NCBI GenBank assembly: GCA_035652095.1 | Contig: DASREM010000013.1 | Location: 332,044-396,043 of the forward strand | Direction: 5' to 3' | Source: DASREM01 sp035652095 | GTDB lineage: Bacteria > Acidobacteriota > Terriglobia > Terriglobales > Acidobacteriaceae | Length of the DNA stretch: 64,000 nucleotides | Shown here: positions 1 to 9,300 of the stretch, in pieces | Layout of the letters: each line of letters begins with the position of its first letter | Numbering within the stretch: the stretch's first letter is position 1 | The notes under the pieces: generated by a model | The model's database searches: none | Told to the model about the DNA's origin: nothing | What the model saw: the letters and a program-made list of their open reading frames with translations, nothing else | Made by a program: the position numbers and the translations under genes

Positions 1-29
1 GAGAATGACGCCAACATCAGGAGGGGCGT

Positions 30-449
30 GTGAAATATCGCCAGCGAGGTTATCAGGACAGTGGCGATGATCGGCAGAAGCGTGAGGGGTCCGCCTCGGC
101 AGATCGCCCGGCAAGGAAAGACACGTTCGGGCCGCGTGCGATTCAGATGCCCGGCACGCGAAACGTGTCCCGCTGCGCACAATGCGGGACCATCTTGCAG
201 ACTGGAGCTGAGGGGCAGTGTCCAAAGTGTAATTTCGAGCTGCACTCCTGCAAGCAGTGCACGTACTTCGATCCCTCGAGCCGTTTTGAATGCATGCAAC
301 CCGTCAAAGAGAGGGTTGCGCGAAAAGACGCTCGCAACGATTGTTCGCTTTATGCGATCCGGGTCACAAGGGAGAAGGAGACCTCAACTCCCGCGGCTGC
401 CAAGCCGCAGGATGCGCGTCAGGCCTTCGAGAACCTCTTCAAGAAATAA
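30..449 (+). CDS. zinc-ribbon protein, conserved hypothetical
   Basis: Function unknown. The 139-residue product has a basic, polar, probably disordered N-terminus (residues 1-45), then two Cys-pair knuckles (CAQC and CPKC, about residues 49-67) and a second Cys-rich stretch (CKQC, a further Cys in FECMQP, and a Cys in NDCSLY), so it probably binds one or two zinc ions. The C-terminus is Ala/Lys-rich. There is no signal peptide or membrane segment, so it should be cytoplasmic. Translation is taken from a GTG preceded by AGGAGG at 20-25. It is convergent with the SDR gene that ends 13 bases further on. Upstream context is outside the window. The zinc-ribbon call is from the motifs only. Confidence 0.75.
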   Translation: MKYRQRGYQDSGDDRQKREGSASADRPARKDTFGPRAIQMPGTRNVSRCAQCGTILQTGAEGQCPKCNFELHSCKQCTYFDPSSRFECMQPVKERVARKDARNDCSLYAIRVTREKETSTPAAAKPQDARQAFENLFKK

Positions 450-462
450 GTTTCGCGCCTGA

Positions 463-1185
463 TCAGGGTTTTTGCGTCGGACGTACCAGCACTTCGCTGA
501 CAAACGATTGTGGCGCTTGTGTCACCAACATCGCCACAATGTGCGCGACGTCATCCGCCTCGAGCATCTTGGATTTGTCCTTTCCCTCATGGGGACTCAA
601 TTCCGTGTCCACCGATCCTGGGCAAACCACGGAGACGCGTATCCCGTACCCGCGAAGTTCCTCCGCGACGGAATAACTCAAGCCGTTCAGCCCCCATTTT
701 GAAGCCGAGTACGCGGCCCCATTCGGCACTGGATTCTTGCCTGCCAGGGAAGAGACGTTGATGATGTGTCCCGAGTGCCGGGCAATCATTCGCGACGCGA
801 AGCTGCGAATCGCGTAATAGACTCCGCGCAGGTTGGTGTTGAGCACTCGATCCCATTCTTCAGGCTCAAGCTGGTGAAGAGGTATGCCGAAAGTGCCGAC
901 TCCGGCGTTGTTCACCAGGATGTCAACGCGGCCCAACTGCTGCTCCACCTTTGCAGCGAGGCCCTCGACGGACCCGAGGTCCTGAATATCGCAGGGGATC
1001 ACGCAGGTTTTCGAGCCTGCTCGCGAAATCGCGGCGGCGGTCGCCTCCAGTGGTTCCGGAGTGCGTCCGGTGAGTACAACAGCGGCTCCCAGCGCGGCCA
1101 ACTTGCGAGCAACAGCCGCGCCGATGCCGCGTCCCGCCCCGGTGACGACGGCGACTTGGGTAGATAACGGCTTTAATTCGTTCAA
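463..1185 (-). CDS. SDR family oxidoreductase (3-ketoacyl-ACP reductase-like)
   Basis: NAD(P)(H)-dependent short-chain dehydrogenase/reductase of the classical type, 240 residues, the usual length for the family. Visible motifs are the Rossmann glycine motif TGAGRGIG near residue 16, the NNAG motif near residue 92, the catalytic Ser in the NVSSLAGK strand (about 142) and the YSASK active-site Tyr/Lys (about 156-160), followed by the PG motif. It resembles FabG-type 3-oxoacyl reductases, but the substrate cannot be read from sequence, and no acyl carrier protein or fatty-acid gene lies beside it. It is a monocistronic leftward gene. A 294-base upstream region separates it from the divergent TPR gene. 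Confidence 0.88.
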   Translation of the reverse strand: MNELKPLSTQVAVVTGAGRGIGAAVARKLAALGAAVVLTGRTPEPLEATAAAISRAGSKTCVIPCDIQDLGSVEGLAAKVEQQLGRVDILVNNAGVGTFGIPLHQLEPEEWDRVLNTNLRGVYYAIRSFASRMIARHSGHIINVSSLAGKNPVPNGAAYSASKWGLNGLSYSVAEELRGYGIRVSVVCPGSVDTELSPHEGKDKSKMLEADDVAHIVAMLVTQAPQSFVSEVLVRPTQKP

Positions 1186-1479
1186 TTCTCACCTCGACCG
1201 GAATCTGGCATGGGTCTCAATCCATCAGTTGTGCCCATTTCGGCATCTTACAAAACGTGGCCAGTGGGGAGCTTGGGCTCCAACTTGCCATCAGCGTGGT
1301 ACATACTTATAATCCGGCACACCGGAACAGAGCTTGGGCGAAGTGGATGTGAACCATCGTTCGAAGGTTTTCCGGACCTGTCGCAGGGGCGCAAGCTCAT
1401 GCTCAGAGCCGCCGGGCAGCTCGGGCCAGCCCGGTAGAATGTCGTCGCTGATTTCCCGAAAGATTCAAGGAGCCTAGGA

Positions 1480-2820
1480 ATGAAGACCAGTCTACTCGCG
1501 ATTGTGATTGCGTCCAGCGCCGTGGCCGTGGGCCAGGGGGCGCAGCCACAAACGCCCGGGGCCGCCCCGCAGCAGCAAGCGCAACCTGGCGCGGCCGCGC
1601 AGCCGGGACAAGCCCCGCAACAGAAGAAGGAAATCAAAGATCCTGCCGAATACAACGCCTACGTGGGCGCGGTGCAGCAGCAGGACGCCAACGCCAAGGT
1701 GAGCGGCCTCGAAGCGTTCCTGACCCAGTATCCGAACAGCGTGATGAAAGAGGACGCGCTCGAGATATTGATGGGTGCGTATCAGCAGGCCGGCAACCAG
1801 CAAAAGATGCTCGATACCGCCCAGCGTGTGCTGGCCGCGAACCCTAATAATCTGCGCGCTCTGGCCTTGCTGGCCTACACCAAGCGAGCGATGGCCGATG
1901 CCAACCAGAATCCGCAACAGAACCTGGCGGAAGGCGCTCAATTCGCCGAAAGGGGCTTGCAGGCGGTACAGACAGCGACCAAACCGGATGGTATGTCCGA
2001 CGCCGATTTCGCCAAGTTGAAGGCCCAGGTCAGCGTGATCTTTAATGGCGTGGCCGGCATGAATGCGCTGCAGAACAAAAACTACCCCGTGGCACAGCAG
2101 CATCTGCGCGCGGCGGTGGAAGGAGAACCGAACGATCTGCGCAACGTCTATCCGCTGGCTTTGGCCTATCTGACGGGCACTCCTCCCGATTCAGTGAATG
2201 GCCTTTTCTTCATTGCCAGGGCCGCGAATTTGGCCGCGGGCTCGCCCGGACAGGCCCAGATTGAAGCCTATGGAAAGAGCCAGTACACGAAGTATCACGG
2301 TTCCGACCAGGGCTGGACCGACGTTCTGGCGACAGCCAAGACCAATCCGTTACCTCCCTCCGGCTTCACCGTCGCGCAGTACGTTCCTCCGACCCCGGCC
2401 GAACAAGCCGCCGAACTGGTGAAAACCAAGTCTCCCAAGGAGATGAGCTTTGCCGAGTGGGAGTTGGTCCTCTCCGCCGGCAAGCCGGAAGATGCCGACA
2501 AGGTCTGGCAAGCGATCAAGGGGGTTCCTCTCCAGATGGAAGGTCAGGTGATCAGCGCGGCTCCAACCAAGATCGAAATTGCCGGCAGCTCTGACGACAT
2601 CGAGAAGAAACGTACCGACATCATTCTGGAGATGAGCGGAACCATACCCGATCGGCTCATGCCAAAGGCCGACTCGACATTGGACTTCGAAGGGACGCCG
2701 GTGTCGTACACCGCGAGCCCCTTCGTTATGAACATGGAGAAGGGAGCGCTCCTGACCAAGGCCGCCCCCAAGCCGGCCCCCAGGAAGCCGGCCGCCCGCA
2801 AGAAACCAGCAGCACGATAA
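1480..2820 (+). CDS. secreted TPR-repeat protein
   Basis: 446 residues. A hydrophobic N-terminal signal peptide (about residues 1-20) is followed by a low-complexity Gln/Pro/Ala linker (about 21-48). The central region contains TPR-like helical pairs (about 50-260), including a tolerance-type block around residues 85-130. The C-terminal end is a Lys/Pro/Ala-rich basic tail with repeats such as KPAARK that could bind cell-wall polymers or nucleic acid. It is probably periplasmic or surface-associated, and the binding partner is unknown. The start is supported by AAGGAG seven bases before the ATG. A strong intrinsic terminator follows at 2838-2876, so it is a single-gene unit. Ala/Gln-rich secreted TPR proteins recur in this window (see 44787-46100). 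Confidence 0.8.
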   Translation: MKTSLLAIVIASSAVAVGQGAQPQTPGAAPQQQAQPGAAAQPGQAPQQKKEIKDPAEYNAYVGAVQQQDANAKVSGLEAFLTQYPNSVMKEDALEILMGAYQQAGNQQKMLDTAQRVLAANPNNLRALALLAYTKRAMADANQNPQQNLAEGAQFAERGLQAVQTATKPDGMSDADFAKLKAQVSVIFNGVAGMNALQNKNYPVAQQHLRAAVEGEPNDLRNVYPLALAYLTGTPPDSVNGLFFIARAANLAAGSPGQAQIEAYGKSQYTKYHGSDQGWTDVLATAKTNPLPPSGFTVAQYVPPTPAEQAAELVKTKSPKEMSFAEWELVLSAGKPEDADKVWQAIKGVPLQMEGQVISAAPTKIEIAGSSDDIEKKRTDIILEMSGTIPDRLMPKADSTLDFEGTPVSYTASPFVMNMEKGALLTKAAPKPAPRKPAARKKPAAR

Positions 2821-2837
2821 ACTCGAACAAAAGCTAG

Positions 2838-2876
2838 AAATGGCAGTCGCTGGAGCGGCTGCCATTTTTTATTGAC
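2838..2876 (+). terminator. rho-independent terminator of the TPR gene
   Basis: A seven-base arm ATGGCAG pairs with CTGCCAT. One unpaired base then leads to an inner CGCT/AGCG stem closed by GG, and a run of six T residues follows directly. It starts about 18 bases after the stop codon. Confidence 0.9.
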
Positions 2877-3552
2877 GTCTTAAGAAAATGGAGCAGCCGA
2901 GGAAATGCCCGGGTCCTCCCCCGAAGCCCGCGGAATCCAAGGCTGCTCCACCTGCCTCGCGAAATCGCGAAGCAAGCTCAAACCAAGTTTCTGCACGATC
3001 TCGCACAACAAGGAGCCAGGAAGAATCGGCAGCGCTCTTCCTACCCACGGTTCGGCCGAATCATTCCGCTATTCAGTTTGGTAACTTTGGTGGTCCGGGG
3101 GAACGCAAATCGTGACAGCTGATCTTGCGATCACAGCTTCTGCTGGAGCCGCATCTTGGTGAAGGGCAGCATTGGGCAAATCGTTTTGCGGGGACCCGAG
3201 AAACTCATCAGCAATCAAACGTTGAGCAGCAGACGATTGGCGCAACACTCCATCTTCCCGCGATGCCAGAGTTTGCTGGTAACCGCGCTGCGAGTCAATG
3301 GCACGAAGGTGGAGCGGTGTAAACCGACAACTCCATTCCGCCTGCACGTGGGAAAAAGCGTTCCCTCCTTACCAGAATGAATGGATCATTTCGGAATGCA
3401 CCTCCTCCAGGCTCGGGTTGTTTACCGTTACTTAGCCGCGACGCTGGTTTGGTGTCTGGCGTGCTTCTGTCCATACATCCTGCAAAAGACTCTGGCCAGA
3501 GCACAGCTCAGCTGAGTTAACGAACACAGTCGCAGGTAATCAGGGGGCAAAG
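2877..3552. other. long non-coding stretch upstream of the PEP-CTERM gene
   Basis: This is the largest gap in the window (about 680 bases). Short open frames exist on both strands, but none has a Shine-Dalgarno site, recognisable motifs or the Ala/Gly-rich composition of neighbouring genes. Base composition is slightly more AT-rich than the flanking genes. I see no tRNA, repeat array or IS remnant. It may hold the promoter and leader of the PEP-CTERM gene or a decayed gene. Confidence 0.5.
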
Positions 3553-4167
3553 ATGTCGCTTACGAAAGTAACTCTGCTTTTTGCGTTGGTCCTTTCGCTT
3601 TCGCTTGTCGCCTCGGCGAGCAGCAGTGTGGACTTCAGCAATTCCGGCGGAATTCTGGGTGGAAGCAATGCCGGATTGTCACTCTCAGGCTCGACCCTCA
3701 CCGCAGCGAATGGATTGTCGGGAAGCGGCTTGATCACAGGAACGCTGGGCAGCGTCAGCTTCTCTACCGGTGTTCTAACCAGCGGCTCGTTGCAAATGGG
3801 CGGGGCTTTCGCCGCGGGCGGCAGCTTTACTATCACGGGAAATGGCACGAATGGAATTCCCAACGGCGTTCTCTTCTCGGGAACATTCGCGCAACCGGTC
3901 ACCTGGCAACTTGTAACCCTCGCCAACGGCACCCACAATTACATACTGACCGGCGTCATCTCGGGCACCTTGTACGGCGGAATGAAAACCAACGGAGTAA
4001 CGGTACAGCTCACCGTCAATACGGGTAAGGGATTTTTCAACGGGCGTACACCCCTGGCCAGCGGAGATACGAACGTGGTGGTTCCTGAGCCGGGCAGCCT
4101 TACCTTACTTGGAACCGGTCTGATCGGAATCGTCGGCGCGTTTCGCCGAAGATTCAATCTGGCGTAG
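3553..4167 (+). CDS. PEP-CTERM sorting-domain protein
   Basis: 204-residue exported protein. The N-terminal signal peptide covers about residues 1-24. The middle is a Ser/Gly/Thr/Asn-rich, probably all-beta region, and the C-terminus is a classical PEP-CTERM tail: VPEPGSL, a hydrophobic segment, then an Arg-rich FRRRF end (about residues 178-204). Proteins of this class are known to be recognised by an exosortase (EpsH/XrtA type), cleaved and released to the surface or exopolysaccharide matrix. No exosortase is visible in this window. The gene is monocistronic and ends at a perfect inverted repeat shared with the convergent fis-like gene. Substrate or surface role is unknown. Confidence 0.9.
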   Translation: MSLTKVTLLFALVLSLSLVASASSSVDFSNSGGILGGSNAGLSLSGSTLTAANGLSGSGLITGTLGSVSFSTGVLTSGSLQMGGAFAAGGSFTITGNGTNGIPNGVLFSGTFAQPVTWQLVTLANGTHNYILTGVISGTLYGGMKTNGVTVQLTVNTGKGFFNGRTPLASGDTNVVVPEPGSLTLLGTGLIGIVGAFRRRFNLA

Positions 4168-4182
4168 CTGGAATCAACGGGA

Positions 4183-4209
4183 AAAGGCGGCGATTGCATC
4201 GCCGCCTTT
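4183..4209 (-). terminator. bidirectional terminator hairpin between convergent genes
   Basis: Perfect 12-base inverted repeat (AAAGGCGGCGAT / ATCGCCGCCTTT) with a three-base loop, located between the PEP-CTERM stop and the fis-like stop. Read on the minus strand, the right arm runs into TTTT, the better U-tract. The plus-strand tail is weaker. Confidence 0.75.
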
Positions 4210-4255
4210 GGTGTCTTCCAAGGCGAAAATGGAACAGTCCGAAAGCCTCCCCATC

Positions 4256-4534
4256 TTAGCGGGCAACCTTTTTTTCGTAGCTTGCGGGGCGGGCGCTGCG
4301 GGGCGGCCGCTTGGTGCCATCACGCAGTTGCCGCATGTCGATTTTCAGCTCCGAGATCGTGCGGCTCAGAGTGTTGCGGTGCATTCCCAGTTCGCGCGCG
4401 GCGCGGCACTGGTTGCCTTTGTTCTCCTGTAACACGGTCAGGATGAACCTCTTTTTGAACTCACGTACTGCTTCTGAGTAAAGAATATTGCTTTTATACA
4501 TCTGCATGATGAGGGCTTCGAGCTGATCTCTCAC
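4256..4534 (-). CDS. Fis-family helix-turn-helix DNA-binding protein
   Basis: 92-residue small protein. Residues about 25-70 match the Fis/NtrC-type C-terminal HTH: a helix containing ILTVLQENKGNQ, the AARELGMHRNTLSR turn and recognition helix, then a basic, Arg/Ser/Pro-rich tail. There is no AAA+ or receiver domain, so it is a stand-alone Fis-like nucleoid or regulatory protein. It is last in a leftward run purC-cvpA-fis-like (52 bases after cvpA). The shared hairpin 4183-4209 probably terminates the transcript. Target genes cannot be inferred. Confidence 0.85.
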   Translation of the reverse strand: MRDQLEALIMQMYKSNILYSEAVREFKKRFILTVLQENKGNQCRAARELGMHRNTLSRTISELKIDMRQLRDGTKRPPRSARPASYEKKVAR

Positions 4535-4586
4535 GGAGTTCTCTCTTTCTCGTGGAACGTCAACTTCTTGCGCGACCGCGATTGGT

Positions 4587-5108
4587 TTAACGTGCCGCTT
4601 GCTTTTGGCGCAATAAATCCAAACCCTGGTAAAAGCGTCCTCTCAACTCCGAGGGAGCAACCCAAATGGCCGCCCGCCCTACCACCAAAAAATAGGGCGC
4701 CAGTTGCGACCCCTCCAGCCATCTCGAGGTTGGCGTGAATGCTGCCATCCCGAGAAGCACTACAGAGATCATCAGCGCGCCCCGGATCAATCCGAGCACG
4801 CCGCCTAAGAACCGGTCAAAGAAGCTCAGACCGACTTCCTTCATCGCCCAACGCGCAATGCGTCCCGCGATGCCCGCAACGATGATCACCCCTACGAATA
4901 TGATCAGGAACCCGAGCACATCGCCTAGCCACGGCGCTTTCAGGTTGGGAGCGAAGTAGTCGGCGAGGCGGTGGTACTGCCATGCGGCAACCATGTAACC
5001 GACCACCAGCCCCGCGATTCCAAACGCGACCTGAAAGAAGCCCTCACTGGCGGCTTGCGCCACCGAAATCAGAAGCACGACAAGGATGATCCAGTCGGCG
5101 CCGCTCAC
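4587..5108 (-). CDS. CvpA family membrane protein
   Basis: 173 residues with four predicted membrane helices (about 5-23, 26-45, 62-85 and 105-125) and the conserved GxxxG-rich segment around FFDRFLGGVLGLIRGAL typical of CvpA/colicin V production proteins. CvpA proteins are inner-membrane proteins of uncertain biochemical role, linked in other bacteria to colicin V export and envelope stress. In many bacteria cvpA neighbours purine genes (cvpA-purF). Here it follows purC by 27 bases, which agrees with that known link. The annotation rests on topology and family pattern. Confidence 0.85.
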   Translation of the reverse strand: MSGADWIILVVLLISVAQAASEGFFQVAFGIAGLVVGYMVAAWQYHRLADYFAPNLKAPWLGDVLGFLIIFVGVIIVAGIAGRIARWAMKEVGLSFFDRFLGGVLGLIRGALMISVVLLGMAAFTPTSRWLEGSQLAPYFLVVGRAAIWVAPSELRGRFYQGLDLLRQKQAAR

Positions 5109-5135
5109 GACGCCCTCCTGGGACCGTCGCCGGGC

Positions 5136-6047
5136 TTACACATTCAGCTCACGTCCGGTGAGCTGGTGATACGCCTCGAGATATTTTTCGCTGGTCCGGT
5201 GTGCCACATCTGCGGGGAGGGCAGGAGCGGGTGGCTGCTTGTTCCAGCGAATCTGTTCGAGGTAATCGCGAACGTACTGCTTGTCATAGGACTCCTGGGC
5301 TTTGCCCGGTTGATACTTGTCGGCCGGCCAGAAGCGCGAGGAGTCGGGAGTCAGTACTTCATCTGCCAGGGTGATGCCCAGGGCCGTGCGGCCGAATTCA
5401 AACTTCGTGTCGGCAATGATGATGCCGCGCTGCCGCGCATAGCCGGCAGCCGTCTTGTACAGATTGAGGCTGATATCGCGGAGTTTTCGGCTCTCTTCCG
5501 GAGAGACGATCCGGCACATCTCCTCATACGAGATGTTCACGTCGTGTCCCGTCGCAGCCTTGGTTGCAGGGGTGAAGATCGGTTCCGGGAGTTGGTCCGA
5601 TTCTTTAAGCCCCGATGGCAACTGGATGCCGCACACCTTCCCAGAGCTCTGGTACTCCTTCCAGCCGGAGCCCGACAAGTACCCGCGAACCACGCACTCG
5701 ACCGGGAACATGTCTCCGCGGGTGACGATCATGGAGCGGCCCCGGAGTTGATTCGCGTACTTCTTGAGTTGCTCGGGGTATCTGTCCACATCGGCCGAGA
5801 GGTAGTGATTGGGTACGATGTTCTTGAGGAAGTCGAACCAGAACAGCGAGATCTGGGTTAGTACACGTCCCTTGTGAGGAATGCCGGTCGCCAGGACATA
5901 GTCGAACGCAGAAATGCGGTCGGTGGCGACGAACAAGAGCCGCTCATTGTCGAGCCGATAAACATCCCGGACCTTGCCGCTGGCGTGAAGTTCAAGATCC
6001 GGGAAATCGGTTTGCAGAAGGACGGAGTCAAGTAGTTCAGGAGTCAT
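5136..6047 (-). CDS. purC: phosphoribosylaminoimidazole-succinocarboxamide synthase
   Basis: SAICAR synthetase, the purine-pathway enzyme that joins CAIR and L-aspartate using ATP. At 303 residues it is the longer form seen in many bacteria and yeast. Family signatures are visible: KVRDVYRLDNERLLFVATDR near the N-terminus (ATP site), ECVVRGYLSGSGWKEY, the DHDVN-equivalent GHDVNISYEEM, and the C-terminal IIADTKFEFG metal-binding strand. It heads a leftward cluster with cvpA and the fis-like gene. The start ATG is followed by a normal N-terminus (MTPELLDSVL). Confidence 0.97.
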   Translation of the reverse strand: MTPELLDSVLLQTDFPDLELHASGKVRDVYRLDNERLLFVATDRISAFDYVLATGIPHKGRVLTQISLFWFDFLKNIVPNHYLSADVDRYPEQLKKYANQLRGRSMIVTRGDMFPVECVVRGYLSGSGWKEYQSSGKVCGIQLPSGLKESDQLPEPIFTPATKAATGHDVNISYEEMCRIVSPEESRKLRDISLNLYKTAAGYARQRGIIIADTKFEFGRTALGITLADEVLTPDSSRFWPADKYQPGKAQESYDKQYVRDYLEQIRWNKQPPAPALPADVAHRTSEKYLEAYHQLTGRELNV

Positions 6048-6342
6048 GGTTGAATTTTACAGGCTGGACAAGTCGCGTATTCTAGCCTTCCCAAAAATTT
6101 TGTCAACCACCTACGTCACAATCCTCGGTGCTCAGAAAACAGCTTCGCCGCCAAAAAAGTTGACAGGATTGGAAACTGTTGAAACCCTCGACTAACAAGG
6201 AGTTTGGCGGCGCAGCGTTGTGGAAATTCTGAGGAGAAGCGAGGAAAAAGTTCCGTCGCCCTTAGGCTTCCGCAATAACAGGAAGGCTGAAAAAATCAAG
6301 AATGTTTTTTTCGCGATGCGAGCTTCTCGCCGGTGCGCCTTT
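6048..6342. other. intergenic region between smc and purC
   Basis: 295 bases containing the purC promoter region and the smc 3' end. It is AT-rich near 6090-6180. I see no gene, and no convincing terminator or paired promoter boxes. Confidence 0.5.
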
Positions 6343-9300
6343 TCATGCGGTTGCCCCGAAGCGCACCGAAACCAGCTTCGATACGCCGGGCTCCTGCATG
6401 GTGACGCCGTAGAGCACCGGCGCAATGCTCATGGTTTTCTTGCTGTGAGTGATCAGCACAAACTGGGTCTGCACGCTCATTTCTTTCACCAGTTCGGTGA
6501 AGCGCCCAATGTTCGCCTCATCCAACGGGGCATCCACTTCGTCGAGAATGCAGAAGGGGCTTGGCTGGTATTGGAAGATGCCGACCAGAAGCGAGAGCGC
6601 GGTAAGCGCCTTCTCTCCGCCGGAGAGCAGAAGAACGTTCTGCAGCTTCTTGCCGGGAGGCGAAGCCACCACGTCAATGCCGCTCTCGGCGCTGTTCTCT
6701 TCATCGGTGAGCCGCATGAAAGCATGCCCGCCGCCGAATAGTTTTTTGAAAGTCGTCTGAAAGTTTTCGTTGATCTTACCAAATGCTTCTTCGAACTTCT
6801 GCCGCGAGAAGGTGTCAATCTCACGGATGGTCGCCTGGGTGTTCTCGATGGAATCCAGGAGATCTTTGCGCTGGGTCTCGAGGAACGTGTGCCGCTCGGC
6901 TGTTTCCTTGTATTCCTCGAGCGCCATCATATTCACCGGGCCCATGGCATCCAGGCGGGCCCGCATCTCCCGGTAGAGAGTGTCTTCCCCCGCCAGGTCA
7001 TCGCCGGAGACGATCGGAAGTGTCATGTCGGCCATAAGTTCCTGCCGCAGGACGCCAAGTTCGTTCAGGCAAGTTTCAGCCATATGTTGCAGGTCTGATT
7101 GCAGTTTCGCAGCCGCCGCAGAAAGTTCAGCTCGACGATCACGCGCGCTATCCAAAAGCTGACGCGCGTTTCGAATGGCGGCGTCAATTTCAGACAAGCG
7201 TGCGCGGACCTGTTCAGATTCAAACTGCAGCAACCCATCCCGGGTCTCAGTGGCATTGCGCTCGGCCTCGAACTCGACCAACTGGTTAGCTATGACCAGA
7301 TTCTCAGATTCACGTTGCAGTTTCTCATTCGCCGACGACTCAATCTGCGCCTGAATTGCTTCCACCCGCTGGCGCATGTCTTCGACAAGGGAGTCGATTC
7401 TCTCCAGAACCGCTGTGGCAGTGCGGTGACGCTCTTCCAGTGTCGCCACACGCGCCATACGTTCCGATACTATTCCCGCCGAGGTATCGCGACGCTGTCG
7501 CAACGCTGCCAGCTGCTCCTGGGCACTGGAAGCACGATGCTCGAGTTCGGACCGGCGGTCCTGCAAGACGGCGATTTCGGCCTGGCGGGCGGTAATCAGC
7601 GCCTGCTGCTCCGCGCGTTCACTCCCCAGACGTCGCAGCTCCACTTGAGCCGTGCGAATCCGTTCGGTAACGCGACCCAGCTCGGACTCAAGCTGCTGCA
7701 ACATGTGCCCGGAGGTCATCGCCTGCTTCTCGGCTTCCAGCTTTTCCCCTTCCAGACGGTCGAGCAGGGAAGTGAGGTCTTTGATTTCCCGTCCCAGTGT
7801 AAGCACATGCAGTTCTTCATTGCGCAATGCGCCTTCCAGTTCGGCCAGCAGGCGGAGCACCTCGCGCAATTCGCGCTTCATCGAAAGCGGCCCTTCGGTG
7901 CGCTGTTTGCCTCCGGTCACGGTAACGTTATGGAAGCATTCGCCGGATTGGGAAAGAAAGAACGCATCCGGGTTCTCCAGGGCCAGCTCACGTCCGATGT
8001 TCGCATCCGGAACGATATAACCATCCCGCAGCTTGGGCAAAATTACTTCCAGTGATTTACCGAACCCGTCGAGCACCCGAATGCTGTGTTTCAGCGGCAG
8101 AATGGGATGATGGGAGGGTGCCTGATGCAATGACTCGTCCAGGACAAACGAGAATTTGGCTTGCGAATCCTCGGGGTGGACCAGGAACGTAGCGCGTCCA
8201 TCCACATCAGTCCGAAGCAGACGGAGCCCTTCGTCGGCTGCGTCCCATGATTTCACCACGATGTAATTGAGTTCATCGCGCAGGAAGTCCTCGACCACGC
8301 CTTCGAACCTCGGCTCCACTTCAAGAAAATCCGCGAGAACGCCCGCCGGCGCCAGTCCACCCTGCAAGCCACCGGACTGAAAGAGCCGGCGTACGGATTC
8401 GGTAGAGTATCCATGCTCCGCAATGACGGCCTCAAGCGAACTCTTCTTGCCCAGGGCCGTCGCGTATTCGGCGCGCAGGCTGTCGAGACGAGCCTTCGCA
8501 TGGGTTTCTTCCTGACGCCTGCCTTCGAGAACCTGGCGTGTGTTCGCGATTTCCAGGGTCAGAGCGGTCACCCGTTGCGAAACCGTCTCGAATTCGAGCG
8601 CAAGCTGGCCGCATTGCCCTCCGAAAGCCTCGACTTGCGAATTTCCCGTAGCCAGTTCCCCCTGCAAACGTTGCGCTTCGCGATCCACTGCCGCCAGCCG
8701 CTCTTCCGCTTGGGTCAGCTCATTACGCAGGTTCGAAGCCGAGGCAACCGACTCCATGATTGCCGATCGTGATTCTTCCTGGACATGTTCCAGCGCGGAA
8801 AGATCATTGGCTGCGGTCGTTGCCTCCTGCTGCGCTTGCGCCAGCTCCGTGCGTGCAGCTGCGACATCCGCGGTGGCGGACTCCAGGATCTGCCGGTTGG
8901 AATCGCGTTCCGCCTCCAAGGTAGCCAAGCGCTGCCGGCCTTGGGCGATTTCAGACTGCAACGAAGCCGAGCGAACCACGATCTCCGCGCAGCGCTCCTC
9001 ATTGTGGCGCTGCCGTGCGTGTGCACGATCGGTCTCGATCTTGATCTGGTTCAGGCGCTCGCGGTTCTCGCGGATTTCCGATTCGATCGCATATCCGCGC
9101 TGGGTGCGTTCGCTATTCTCCGATTCAAGCTCCTGGACGATTTGGCCATGTTGACGCATCTCTTCGCCCAGGGCAGTGATCTGGCTTTCCAGCTGCGCGC
9201 TCTCCTGATCGAGGGCCGCGAACTTGCTGGCGAGAACGATGCGCAGTTTGGCGCGCATCTCGTCGCGGAGTTTGGCATAGCGTTCTGCCTTGGAGGCCTG

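Noticed and set aside
3069..3380. Short frames in the 2877-3552 gap, including a 74-residue rightward and a 92-residue leftward frame
   Set aside because: No ribosome-binding site, no motif and composition unlike neighbouring genes.
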